From an uncultured Bacteroidota bacterium (GTDB taxonomy: Bacteria; Bacteroidota; Bacteroidia; Bacteroidales; CAIWKO01): a stretch of DNA of 10,089 bases. Below are positions 1 to 6,257 of this stretch, piece by piece. Position numbers and translations under genes: made by a program. The notes under the pieces were generated by a model. That model saw only the letters and a program-made list of their open reading frames with translations, had not been told where the DNA came from and did not search any database. The stretch's first letter is position 1. Each line of letters opens with the position of its first letter. The stretch covers positions 1 through 10,089 of the forward strand of contig CALGYY010000134.1 of assembly GCA_937934705.1 (NCBI GenBank), read 5' to 3'.

Positions 1-464
1 GTGATAAAGTAATGATCTCCGGCCCTTACGGAGAATTCCACATCAAGAAGACTCAGAAGGAAATGATCTACATCGGCGGTGGCGCCGGAATGGCACCACT
101 CCGTTCACACATCTTCCACCTCTTCCATACACAGAAAACCAACAGGAAAGTCAGCTACTGGTATGGTGCCCGCTCTCTGCGTGAGGTTTTCTACGAGGAA
201 GATTTCAGGGCCATAGAGAAGGACTTTCCCAACTTCACTTTTAACCTGGCACTCTCTGAACCCCTGCCGGAAGATAACTGGAAAGGCTACGTGGGATTCA
301 TCCACCAGGTGGTTCTCGAACATTACCTGAGCAAACACGAAGAACCCGAGGAAATTGAATTCTACCTTTGCGGCCCGCCCATGATGAATGCTGCCGTCTT
401 TAAAATGCTCGATGAACTGGGTGTACCGAAAGAGAATATTGCCTACGACGATTTCGGCGGCTGA
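1..464 (+). CDS. nqrF: Na+-translocating NADH:quinone reductase subunit F, C-terminal part (5' end outside window)
   Basis: This is the last ~153 residues of NqrF, the subunit that oxidises NADH and passes electrons through FAD and a [2Fe-2S] centre into the membrane Na+-NQR complex. The open frame enters from the left edge. The visible part is the ferredoxin-reductase-like FAD/NADH module: 'VMISGPYGEF' close to the flavin site, the nucleotide-binding loop 'GGGAGMAPLRSH', the 'LCGPPMMNAA' motif, and the hallmark end 'YDDFGG' just before the TGA at 462-464. The N-terminal membrane helix and the 2Fe-2S ferredoxin domain lie upstream and cannot be checked. The family is about 400 residues long, so roughly 60% is missing. 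nqrF is normally last in nqrABCDEF, so the rest of the operon probably lies to the left. Its last 22 bp overlap the end of the convergent nqrM-like gene. Family assignment is very secure. Confidence 0.96.
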   Translation, partial: DKVMISGPYGEFHIKKTQKEMIYIGGGAGMAPLRSHIFHLFHTQKTNRKVSYWYGARSLREVFYEEDFRAIEKDFPNFTFNLALSEPLPEDNWKGYVGFIHQVVLEHYLSKHEEPEEIEFYLCGPPMMNAAVFKMLDELGVPKENIAYDDFGG

Positions 465-670
465 GAGCCGTGATGCTCGTTATAGTATTCGCACTGTGTC
501 TCATCCTCCTTACCTTTGCCACCGCACATGCAGTCGCTTCTTTTCCCGTCAGGGTCGAATGAAGTGCTGCAGCTTTTATTGAAGCGGCCGTTCCTGACCA
601 GAATGATACGGATGGCCAGTCCCAGCAGTGCGAGACCCAGAATTACGGTGGCGATCAGAAACAGCTTCAT
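443..670 (-). CDS. nqrM: Probable Na+-NQR maturation protein NqrM (small Cys-rich membrane protein)
   Basis: This is a 75-residue protein with one N-terminal membrane helix (about residues 3-25, 'MKLFLIATVILGLALLG') and a short polar tail with cysteines at 34, 47, 49 and 60. From established knowledge, NqrM (DUF539) is a single-helix protein needed to build Na+-NQR, thought to deliver iron to the cysteine-bound Fe site between NqrD and NqrE. It shows a C-x11/12-C-x-C pattern just after the helix. The match in length, topology, cysteine pattern and position next to nqrF makes this the best reading. The fourth cysteine is farther away (x10) than in gamma-proteobacterial NqrM as I remember it. 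The frame is open up to an ATG at 730, but a consensus promoter lies at 688-718, downstream of that codon, so I choose the ATG at 668-670. The stop lies inside nqrF on the opposite strand. Alternative: an unnamed Bacteroidota small membrane protein. Confidence 0.75.
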   Translation of the reverse strand: MKLFLIATVILGLALLGLAIRIILVRNGRFNKSCSTSFDPDGKRSDCMCGGKGKEDETQCEYYNEHHGSQPPKSS

Positions 671-687
671 TCTGCAGAATCTTTCTG

Positions 688-718
688 CAAAGATACGACA
701 GCCGGCCCGGGATTGCAA
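688..718 (-). promoter_or_regulatory. Bacteroidota-type promoter of nqrM
   Basis: On the minus strand there is a -33 element TTG (718-716), a 20-nt spacer and a perfect -7 box TATCTTTG (695-688), matching the Bacteroidota sigma-ABfr consensus TTG-N19..21-TAnnTTTG. Transcription should start near 681-684, giving a leader of only about 11-14 nt before the ATG at 670. The site therefore decides the start of the small gene, because the upstream in-frame ATG at 730 would not be in this transcript. The spacer is GC-rich with two overlapping 6-bp palindromes, GCCGGC and CCCGGG (701-711). Confidence 0.75.
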
Positions 719-777
719 GCCGCTTAACATGAAACCAGAAGTTCACGACCGCTCCATTTCAGGCATGATCGCCCTGA

Positions 778-3120
778 TTACGCATCCTTCAGCCTGAAGA
801 CAAGGATATTTCTGCCATTTACTTGATCAAAGGAAATCGGTTCGGCCATGCCTCTCACCAGGAGGAGCCCTCTTCCGCCGGGATCCCCTTCCCTCTTCTG
901 AAGCGCTGAATTGTAACTCTCATCAAAGGGATTAAAAGGTGCTGCCGTATCAGTAATGCTGAATTCGGGGCCGCTCTCATTAAGAATTACACGGATACTG
1001 ATCGTTTGCCCCTCCGCATTACCGTAAGCATACGTAATCGTATTGATCAGGATTTCTTCAAGTACGAGTTCTGCCCTGAAAACGATCATAGGATGCACTT
1101 TCCCCTCCAGAAAGGCTTTCACCTTTTCATGCACTTCCTCAATTGCCTCCCGGGTAGCCGCAATCCCGAGATTCATCACCTTTGCCTCCTCCGTATGTAT
1201 TCCATGGAAGGCAATCGCGAGTGCGGCCATATCATCATCCTGTTCGTGACCCCTGGCAAAAGCATGCACATCCCTGATCAGGTCTTCAAGAAGTGAACGG
1301 GGATCTTTACCTGCCGAGGCTGAAAGTGCTGAAGCCAGCTTGCTCTCTGCAAAGAAGCGCCCCTCCATGTCACCGGCTTCTGTTATTCCATCGGTATACA
1401 AAACGAGAGTGTCGCCCGGCTGTAATTGTAATTCAAAAGGTTCCATCACCGCGGTTTTCCGGATCCCCAGGGGGAGACCGCTGATCGGCTCAATCCTCAC
1501 CGCCTGTCCAGATTTCTTCAGAACATAGGGAGGATTATGCCCGAAATTCATGAACTGCACCTTCCCCGTCTTCACTTCCATGACTCCGGCAAAAAGGGTC
1601 ACAAAAAAACTTCCCGGATTATGCGTGAAAAGGTGTTCCGAGACCGGGGCCATCACCGCCCCCAGGCGGTTTCCTTCGAGACGTGCAGCCGTTCTCATTG
1701 CAGTTACCGTTACAGCCATAAACATAGCTGCCGGGATACCCTTTCCGGAGACATCACCGATCACAAAAAACATATGTTCCGGATCCGGAAAGAAATAATC
1801 AAACAGATCGCCGCCCACGGTTCGTGCAGGCTCCAGCAAACCGAAGACTTCCGGATCATGACTCGTCGAAACCTGGCCCCCCAGCGGAACCAATCCCATC
1901 TGTATCTCCCGCGCTATCTTCAGCTCGCTTTCCACCTTTTCGCGCTCAGCAGTGGCTTTTTTCAGGTCGGTGATAAAAGTCCGGAGTTCCATCTGCATAC
2001 GGATGAATGAATCCTGCAGTTGACCCACTTCATCCCTGCTTCTGAGCGGGGTAATTTCGAGGTCGAGCTTTCCATGCCCGATCTCACGGGCTGCAGCCAC
2101 CAGTTTCCTGACCGGTTGTGTGACCCTTCTGGCAATCAGGACAATGAGCGCGAGCAGAACCAGCAAACCGCCGATAGCCATCACAATCAGCCTTCTGTTC
2201 AGTTCTCTGAGGTCAGCATAAAGTTCCGACTCCGGGAAAACAAAAGCGATGGACCAGTTGTTATTGTCGAGACTGTTATAATAGATCCAGCTTCTTTCCC
2301 TGAAAAAGCCGGCTTCCACAGATACAAAATCCTCTCCCCCGGCCACCATATTCTCACCGATTCGCCTTAATTCTTCATCTTTCAGTGAATCAGCCAGGCT
2401 GAAAATGCTTTCTCTGAGCACCAGTTCTTCCTCCGGATGGGTGATAATCACTCCTTCACGGGAGATCAGAAAAGCATAGCCGGTTTTAAATATCCGGATC
2501 TCAGACACGACTTCCTGCAGCCATTTGAGTGAGACATCAGCGGTAACAACCCCGGCAGGGCCAGACGTATCATTCTCCTCTGAAAAGAAAGGCACCGAAT
2601 AAGTGGCCATCAGGGCATCCCCTCCCCCTTCATCGAAATATGGTTCACTCCAAACCGGCCTGCCCAGGCGCACGGGTGCCCGGTACCATTCCCATTCCGG
2701 ATAGCGGTAACCGAGATTCCCAAGGTTACGGTAAATCAGACTGTCGCCCGATTTGCAGAAATACGGTGCATAATACAGTGTGTCTTTACCCCTGGGCTCC
2801 GGTCTCCAGGCCACGCAACTGCCAAAGATCTCCTCATTCTTACCCACGATATCCTTCAGCAGGCGCAGGGTAGCGGCTGTGTCAGCCGGCTCATCCATGA
2901 CCACATAACTGAAATTGAGCGCCACTTTTTCGATGGAACGGAAAAAACCCTCACTTTTATTGATAGCCGAAGAGGTCAGATTACGTGTATTCTCCTCCAC
3001 ATTCCGCAGGATCAGTTCCCGTGAAACCCGGTAATTATAAATGAATACCGACAAAAACACAAGTGCCGTCACAGAAAGAATGGCCAGGTTCAGTTTAAAA
3101 GCGAGGTTACGGTTTTTCAT
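778..3120 (-). CDS. Cache-HAMP-PP2C (SpoIIE/RsbU-type) phosphatase fused to an RsbW-like HATPase
   Basis: A 780-residue inner-membrane signalling protein. Order: TM1 about residues 8-29; periplasmic double Cache sensor about 33-300, with 'GRPVWSEPYFDEGG' and 'FKTGYAFLISREGVIITHP'; TM2 about 311-331; HAMP about 332-384; a short coiled linker with the 'AREIQMGLVP' motif common before SpoIIE phosphatase domains; PP2C/SpoIIE phosphatase about 420-640. Metal-binding motifs are intact: 'VGGDLFDY' (D438), 'IGDVSGKG' (D456), 'YTDGITEA' (D577) and 'HEQDDDMA' (D628/D629). A C-terminal GHKL ATPase of the RsbW type (about 648-780) has an N-box ending E689-x3-N693, 'DTAAPFNPF' (D724) and 'GGRGLLLVRGM'. 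Known RsbU-like enzymes dephosphorylate STAS anti-anti-sigma proteins and RsbW-like kinases phosphorylate them; this protein seems to carry both. The STAS partner and output are not in the window. The start ATG is at 3118-3120. The stop is followed by 107 bp before nqrM on the same strand, but nqrM has its own promoter, so I do not infer one operon. Confidence 0.93.
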   Translation of the reverse strand: MKNRNLAFKLNLAILSVTALVFLSVFIYNYRVSRELILRNVEENTRNLTSSAINKSEGFFRSIEKVALNFSYVVMDEPADTAATLRLLKDIVGKNEEIFGSCVAWRPEPRGKDTLYYAPYFCKSGDSLIYRNLGNLGYRYPEWEWYRAPVRLGRPVWSEPYFDEGGGDALMATYSVPFFSEENDTSGPAGVVTADVSLKWLQEVVSEIRIFKTGYAFLISREGVIITHPEEELVLRESIFSLADSLKDEELRRIGENMVAGGEDFVSVEAGFFRERSWIYYNSLDNNNWSIAFVFPESELYADLRELNRRLIVMAIGGLLVLLALIVLIARRVTQPVRKLVAAAREIGHGKLDLEITPLRSRDEVGQLQDSFIRMQMELRTFITDLKKATAEREKVESELKIAREIQMGLVPLGGQVSTSHDPEVFGLLEPARTVGGDLFDYFFPDPEHMFFVIGDVSGKGIPAAMFMAVTVTAMRTAARLEGNRLGAVMAPVSEHLFTHNPGSFFVTLFAGVMEVKTGKVQFMNFGHNPPYVLKKSGQAVRIEPISGLPLGIRKTAVMEPFELQLQPGDTLVLYTDGITEAGDMEGRFFAESKLASALSASAGKDPRSLLEDLIRDVHAFARGHEQDDDMAALAIAFHGIHTEEAKVMNLGIAATREAIEEVHEKVKAFLEGKVHPMIVFRAELVLEEILINTITYAYGNAEGQTISIRVILNESGPEFSITDTAAPFNPFDESYNSALQKREGDPGGRGLLLVRGMAEPISFDQVNGRNILVFRLKDA

Positions 3121-3136
3121 ATCCCGGGTTAAAACT

Positions 3137-3168
3137 TTGAGTGAAAAGGCTAAAATAAATTATTTTTG
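3137..3168 (+). promoter_or_regulatory. Bacteroidota-type promoter of the choice-of-anchor L gene
   Basis: TTG (3137-3139), a 21-nt spacer and TATTTTTG (3161-3168) match the TTG / TAnnTTTG consensus. The start of transcription should fall near 3173-3176, next to the perfect 8-bp palindrome CCCGCGGG (3174-3181). This gives a leader of about 57 nt to the ATG at 3232. No Shine-Dalgarno sequence is visible before that ATG, as is usual for Bacteroidota. Confidence 0.72.
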
Positions 3169-3173
3169 TACAA
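3143..3173 (-). promoter_or_regulatory. Weak candidate promoter for the Cache-PP2C-HATPase gene
   Basis: On the minus strand TTG (3173-3171) is followed after 18 nt by TAGCCTTTTC (3152-3143), a degenerate form of TAnnTTTG. It lies about 20-25 bp upstream of the start codon. It overlaps almost entirely with the stronger promoter on the opposite strand (3137-3168). The match is imperfect, so this is only a suggestion. Confidence 0.3.
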
Positions 3174-3231
3174 CCCGCGGGCAATATTTCACGTCCCTAT
3201 CATTCCTGACCAATAATAAATCTTACTGAAT

Positions 3232-4287
3232 ATGAAAAAATCTCTTATTTCTTTATTGGCGCTACTCTTTGTCAGCATGGGAAGCCAGGCACAACTGGTA
3301 GTGGTTCCTGATTCCAACATTGTTCCTCTCGTCAATAATTTTGTCCTGAGCGGGGTTACGGTGAGCAATATCCAGTATACCGGAGGGGGAATGTCTGTCG
3401 GATCGTTCAGTAACGGCCAGGTGACCAATCTGGGCATGACAGATGGCATTGTGATGAGCACCGGAACGCTTTTTCTTTCGCCTTTTATCGGCAGTCCGGC
3501 CTCCAACTTTGCCTCCACAAGCATGGGTGAACCCGGTGATCCTCTTTTAAACACCCTCGTTCCCGGATATATCACATACGACGCAACCATCATTGAATTC
3601 GATCTGATACCCGTGGGGAATATGCTGGATTTTCAATATGTCTTCGCTTCTGAAGAATACCCCGAATACGTTTTTTCCTCATTTAATGACGTATTCGGCT
3701 TCTTCATTTCGGGACCCAGTCCTTACGGCGGCAATTACACGAATGAAAATATCGCCATTATACCGGGGACCAGCCTGCCCGTTGCCATTAATAATGTTAA
3801 TGCAAGTCTGAACTCGGCGTATTTTGTAGACAACCAGGCCATACCGGGAATGACCATTGTTTACGATGGGTTCACTACTCCGCTCATGGCCGGCATCCAT
3901 GTGATTCCAGGAAGCTCCTATCACCTGAAAATGGCCATTGCAGATGTTGGAGATGCCGTATTTGATTCAGGCATTTTCCTGAAAGCCCAGAGCATGAAAA
4001 GCTACATGATCACAGGATGTGAAGAAAACAATGCTGATGGAGCCAGGGTCTATCCCAATCCGCTGAATGCATCATCAGTGGCAGAGTTCAGTGATTCTGA
4101 CGGAAGTCCGTTGATCGTCACCATCAGGGATTGCTCCGGAAAAGTAGTCGCGCAGCAGGAATACAGCAGGGAAAGCGGTATGTGCAGGGTCGCGCTGGGT
4201 GATCTGAGTAACTCCCTGAAACAGGGAATCTACTTTATGAATCTCCGCACCTCCTCATGGAATGAAACCCTGAGGATTGTCAGGTAG
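3232..4287 (+). CDS. Choice-of-anchor L domain surface protein with T9SS type A sorting domain
   Basis: A 351-residue exported protein. The signal peptide is about residues 1-20, ending 'GSQAQ'. Residues about 30-254 form a choice-of-anchor L domain: 'FASEEYPEYV' (138-147), 'NDVFGFFISGP' (152-162), 'NIAIIPGTSLPVAINNVN' (173-190), 'YFVDN' (197-201), 'YDGFTTPLMA' (211-220) and 'YHLKMAIADVGDAVFDSG' (230-247), all hallmarks of the family. Residues about 268-351 are a T9SS C-terminal sorting domain, starting 'VYPNP' and ending 'GIYFMNL...ETLRIVR', which in this system directs transport across the outer membrane and surface attachment or release. The domain's biochemical role is unknown; it usually occurs in large adhesin-like proteins, and here it stands alone with no PKD or other repeats. 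The stop TAG at 4285-4287 is one base from the stop of the convergent neighbour. It has its own promoter, and nothing suggests an operon. Confidence 0.9.
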   Translation: MKKSLISLLALLFVSMGSQAQLVVVPDSNIVPLVNNFVLSGVTVSNIQYTGGGMSVGSFSNGQVTNLGMTDGIVMSTGTLFLSPFIGSPASNFASTSMGEPGDPLLNTLVPGYITYDATIIEFDLIPVGNMLDFQYVFASEEYPEYVFSSFNDVFGFFISGPSPYGGNYTNENIAIIPGTSLPVAINNVNASLNSAYFVDNQAIPGMTIVYDGFTTPLMAGIHVIPGSSYHLKMAIADVGDAVFDSGIFLKAQSMKSYMITGCEENNADGARVYPNPLNASSVAEFSDSDGSPLIVTIRDCSGKVVAQQEYSRESGMCRVALGDLSNSLKQGIYFMNLRTSSWNETLRIVR

Positions 4288-4288
4288 A

Positions 4289-6133
4289 TCATCGTACAAC
4301 ATCAAGCATCACAACCCGCTTTGCTGAGCCGCCATCGTTCAGCCTGATCCAGTACAATCCGTTTTTCAGTGTACGGATATCAATCCTCTGATGCTTCATA
4401 GTCAGTGGCTCCGGACCGGCCACTATCCTTCCGGTGACATCACTGATCATCCAGCTCAGTTCCTTTAAATCATCCGTACCGGCATCAAGAACGACATAAT
4501 CCGCAGCGGGATTGGGGTACAGAGAAAACCCCGGATCATCTCCCTGCCATTCCGCGGTACCGCTTGCCTGATAATTGACCCTGAAAGTAATATCATAGAT
4601 AATTTCATCGTACATATCATCCGGGATATCCACTTCAAGATGGAGGATCTGCTTACCGTCGAATCGTTCCAGCGCATGGAATGCCAGATCGTAAGGGCCT
4701 GATGAATCTATGACATAAACACTGTTAACGGTTCCGCAGTAATCCGGAAGAGTCACCGGGATATAGATCCGGGTTTCCCCGTGATGGAATTTATCCCAGC
4801 AGGGAAAGTAAGCCGTGTACACATCAGGCTTGTGATAATCCACCAGAACATCCAGTGTTGTATTATTCACCGAATCAATGGAAGCCTTGGTGATATTGAG
4901 TGAATCGGAATGATTGGGTTCAAAGGGATTGAAGAGGGGGTCGCCGAAATAGATACGGTTGGCTTTCCCGCCGAGCATATAGCAGGCGCCGGACCAGTCG
5001 TCAGGGTCGAAGGTTCCTGAGATTCCGACATCACAGCCCGAGCCGAAATCACCTTCTGTATAAAGTTCAAGTACAGGTCTGTTGCCCAGGAATCCCATTA
5101 CGACGCCGTCGTTGGAGCGCTTATGAATATCACCTAAAGGTTCGTTGTAGAGAAAAGTGTTGTACACATCTTCGCCCTGATCGTTGGCATTATTGGCACC
5201 GCAGGGTGCAAAATAGCCGGTAATTCCGGTTTTCAGAATGGTGAGCGCAAAGCTGAAGGTATCGCTCATGGTATAGAAACGTGTATACCATTCCGTATCG
5301 CCGAAGGTAGCGGCGATATCGCCTTCCACCATCACTTTTTTAGTCTCACCCGAATGACAGGCCCCGTTGAAAGCCACTGCCGGGTAAAGATTAAGTCCTG
5401 CAAATTCATAGCTTGAAAGTCCTGCCCGGGCATACGCAGGATCCTCGATCTTTGTTGAATCGTAGAGCCATACCGGCGGATCCGGTGTCATATTTCCGCC
5501 CTCGAAGAGCCAGATCATGTGGGGGTCGCCATTGTGTCCGATATCCAGAAGTTTGTTGGCCAGCATCAGGTTCTGGTTGGCCACGAAATAATCACGACCT
5601 GTCGCGCTGTCGTTGGTTTCCATATAAATCTCCGCGTAGGAAACGGGATTCAGGTAGGTTTTATAATCATTGGCAACGGTATACACAAAATTGAGGGATG
5701 AAGCCACGCAGCCGCCGATCTTGAAGGGATAGTTTTCTATACCTGCATTCTCTGCCGCGATGATCCGGTTCAGAAAATCAACGGCATCCTGTGCTGTAGC
5801 CCCTGTGATATATCCGTAAGAAAAATCGCTGAAAGCATCGCTGTCGATCTGGGTGCTCAGCATCAGGAACTGGCGGACAAAATTGATGTGCAGGTCGATA
5901 GGGCGTATTACGACAGCGACATAGCGGGGTTGCGCAGTGAAAAGAAAAGGCAAAACCGCGTTAATATTGGAGGGGTCATAAACGATGACCTGGGCTGAGC
6001 GGTAATCCGCAATGATCTCCACCGGCTCAAACCAGGGATCGGTGGTATCACTTACGGGTGAAAGCACGACATAATTCTGGGCACCAAGTCCCAGGGTATT
6101 CAGAACGCACAGAAGAAAGAGAATCTTTTTCAT
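4289..6133 (-). CDS. C25/gingipain-like (clan CD) putative cysteine peptidase with T9SS sorting domain
   Basis: A 614-residue exported protein with a signal peptide about 1-18 ('MKKILFLLCV...LGLGAQ'). Residues about 20-410 resemble predicted C25-type caspase-fold proteins: an N-terminal part with 'VIRPIDLHINFVRQF' and 'DFSYGYITGATAQDAV', a predicted nucleophile strand 'YPAVAFNGACHSGE' (C259), and 'NRIYFGDPLFNPF' (393-405), like the 'GDP' segment that closes C25 domains. A beta-rich segment follows (about 415-525), then a T9SS type A sorting domain (about 535-614, 'FSLYPNPAADY' to 'NGLYWIRLND...VVMLDVVR'). The catalytic His is doubtful: the strand expected to end in His-Gly reads 'HMIWLFEGGN' (205-214), with Glu211 in that place; H200 and H205 lie just before it. 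It may be an inactive or unusual member. Known active relatives cleave proteins at the cell surface. The start is ATG 6131-6133, with a good promoter upstream. Sorting domain and export are certain; the peptidase label is moderate. Confidence 0.75.
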   Translation of the reverse strand: MKKILFLLCVLNTLGLGAQNYVVLSPVSDTTDPWFEPVEIIADYRSAQVIVYDPSNINAVLPFLFTAQPRYVAVVIRPIDLHINFVRQFLMLSTQIDSDAFSDFSYGYITGATAQDAVDFLNRIIAAENAGIENYPFKIGGCVASSLNFVYTVANDYKTYLNPVSYAEIYMETNDSATGRDYFVANQNLMLANKLLDIGHNGDPHMIWLFEGGNMTPDPPVWLYDSTKIEDPAYARAGLSSYEFAGLNLYPAVAFNGACHSGETKKVMVEGDIAATFGDTEWYTRFYTMSDTFSFALTILKTGITGYFAPCGANNANDQGEDVYNTFLYNEPLGDIHKRSNDGVVMGFLGNRPVLELYTEGDFGSGCDVGISGTFDPDDWSGACYMLGGKANRIYFGDPLFNPFEPNHSDSLNITKASIDSVNNTTLDVLVDYHKPDVYTAYFPCWDKFHHGETRIYIPVTLPDYCGTVNSVYVIDSSGPYDLAFHALERFDGKQILHLEVDIPDDMYDEIIYDITFRVNYQASGTAEWQGDDPGFSLYPNPAADYVVLDAGTDDLKELSWMISDVTGRIVAGPEPLTMKHQRIDIRTLKNGLYWIRLNDGGSAKRVVMLDVVR

Positions 6134-6153
6134 GATGGTAATGTATTGGTTCT

Positions 6154-6185
6154 CAAAAATAAGAAAAATAGCATGAAGTCAACAA
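6154..6185 (-). promoter_or_regulatory. Bacteroidota-type promoter of the C25-like gene
   Basis: On the minus strand TATTTTTG (6161-6154) is preceded by two tandem TTG triplets (6185-6183 and 6182-6180), giving spacers of 21 or 18 nt. The 21-nt spacing equals that of the promoter at 3137-3168, so the outer TTG is the likely -33 element. Transcription should begin near 6147-6150, about 15 nt before the ATG at 6133. Confidence 0.7.
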
Positions 6186-6217
6186 GACTGCTCAGAAAAG
6201 CTGCTCATGATGAAATT

Positions 6218-6234
6218 CCGGGCCTGTCGCCCGG
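6218..6234 (+). other. GC-rich hairpin followed by a T-run (terminator-like) upstream of the TonB receptor gene
   Basis: CCGGGC (6218-6223), loop CTGTC and GCCCGG (6229-6234) form a perfect 6-bp stem. CCTTTTGTT follows directly, so it looks like a rightward intrinsic terminator. No rightward gene ends nearby: the gene to the left is leftward and divergently transcribed. It sits where a -33 element for the TATCTTTG box at 6243 would be. It could insulate against stray rightward transcripts or act as a protein-binding site. The structure is clear; the role is a guess. Confidence 0.45.
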
Positions 6235-6242
6235 CCTTTTGT

Positions 6243-6250
6243 TATCTTTG
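6243..6250 (+). promoter_or_regulatory. -7 box of the TonB-dependent receptor gene
   Basis: TATCTTTG is a perfect match to TAnnTTTG, but no TTG lies 17-23 nt upstream; that space is filled by the GC-rich hairpin at 6218-6234. Transcription is expected to begin 4-8 nt after the box (about 6254-6258), at or next to the ATG codons at 6252 and 6258. The mRNA may therefore be leaderless or nearly so. The box argues against the in-frame ATG at 6207, which lies upstream of it. Confidence 0.55.
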
Positions 6251-6257
6251 CATGAAG

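Noticed and set aside
671..730. Longer nqrM form starting at the ATG at 730
   Set aside because: The 20 extra residues would precede a normal membrane helix, and the consensus promoter at 688-718 lies inside them, so they would not be transcribed from it.
759..777. Stem TCAGG/CCTGA right after the phosphatase stop as a terminator
   Set aside because: The stem is only 5 bp (6 with a bulge) and no T-run follows on the minus strand.
1537..2010. 157-codon plus-strand frame inside the phosphatase gene
   Set aside because: It is antisense to the PP2C domain, with His/Arg-rich, motif-free sequence typical of shadow frames.
3189..3593. 134-codon minus-strand frame opposite the start of the anchor-L gene
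   Set aside because: It overlaps a gene with clear signal peptide and domain motifs, and its own translation resembles nothing known.
6207..6257. Receptor start at 6207
   Set aside because: The extension contains the GC hairpin and the perfect -7 box and would put a Cys/Arg-rich stretch ahead of a good signal peptide.
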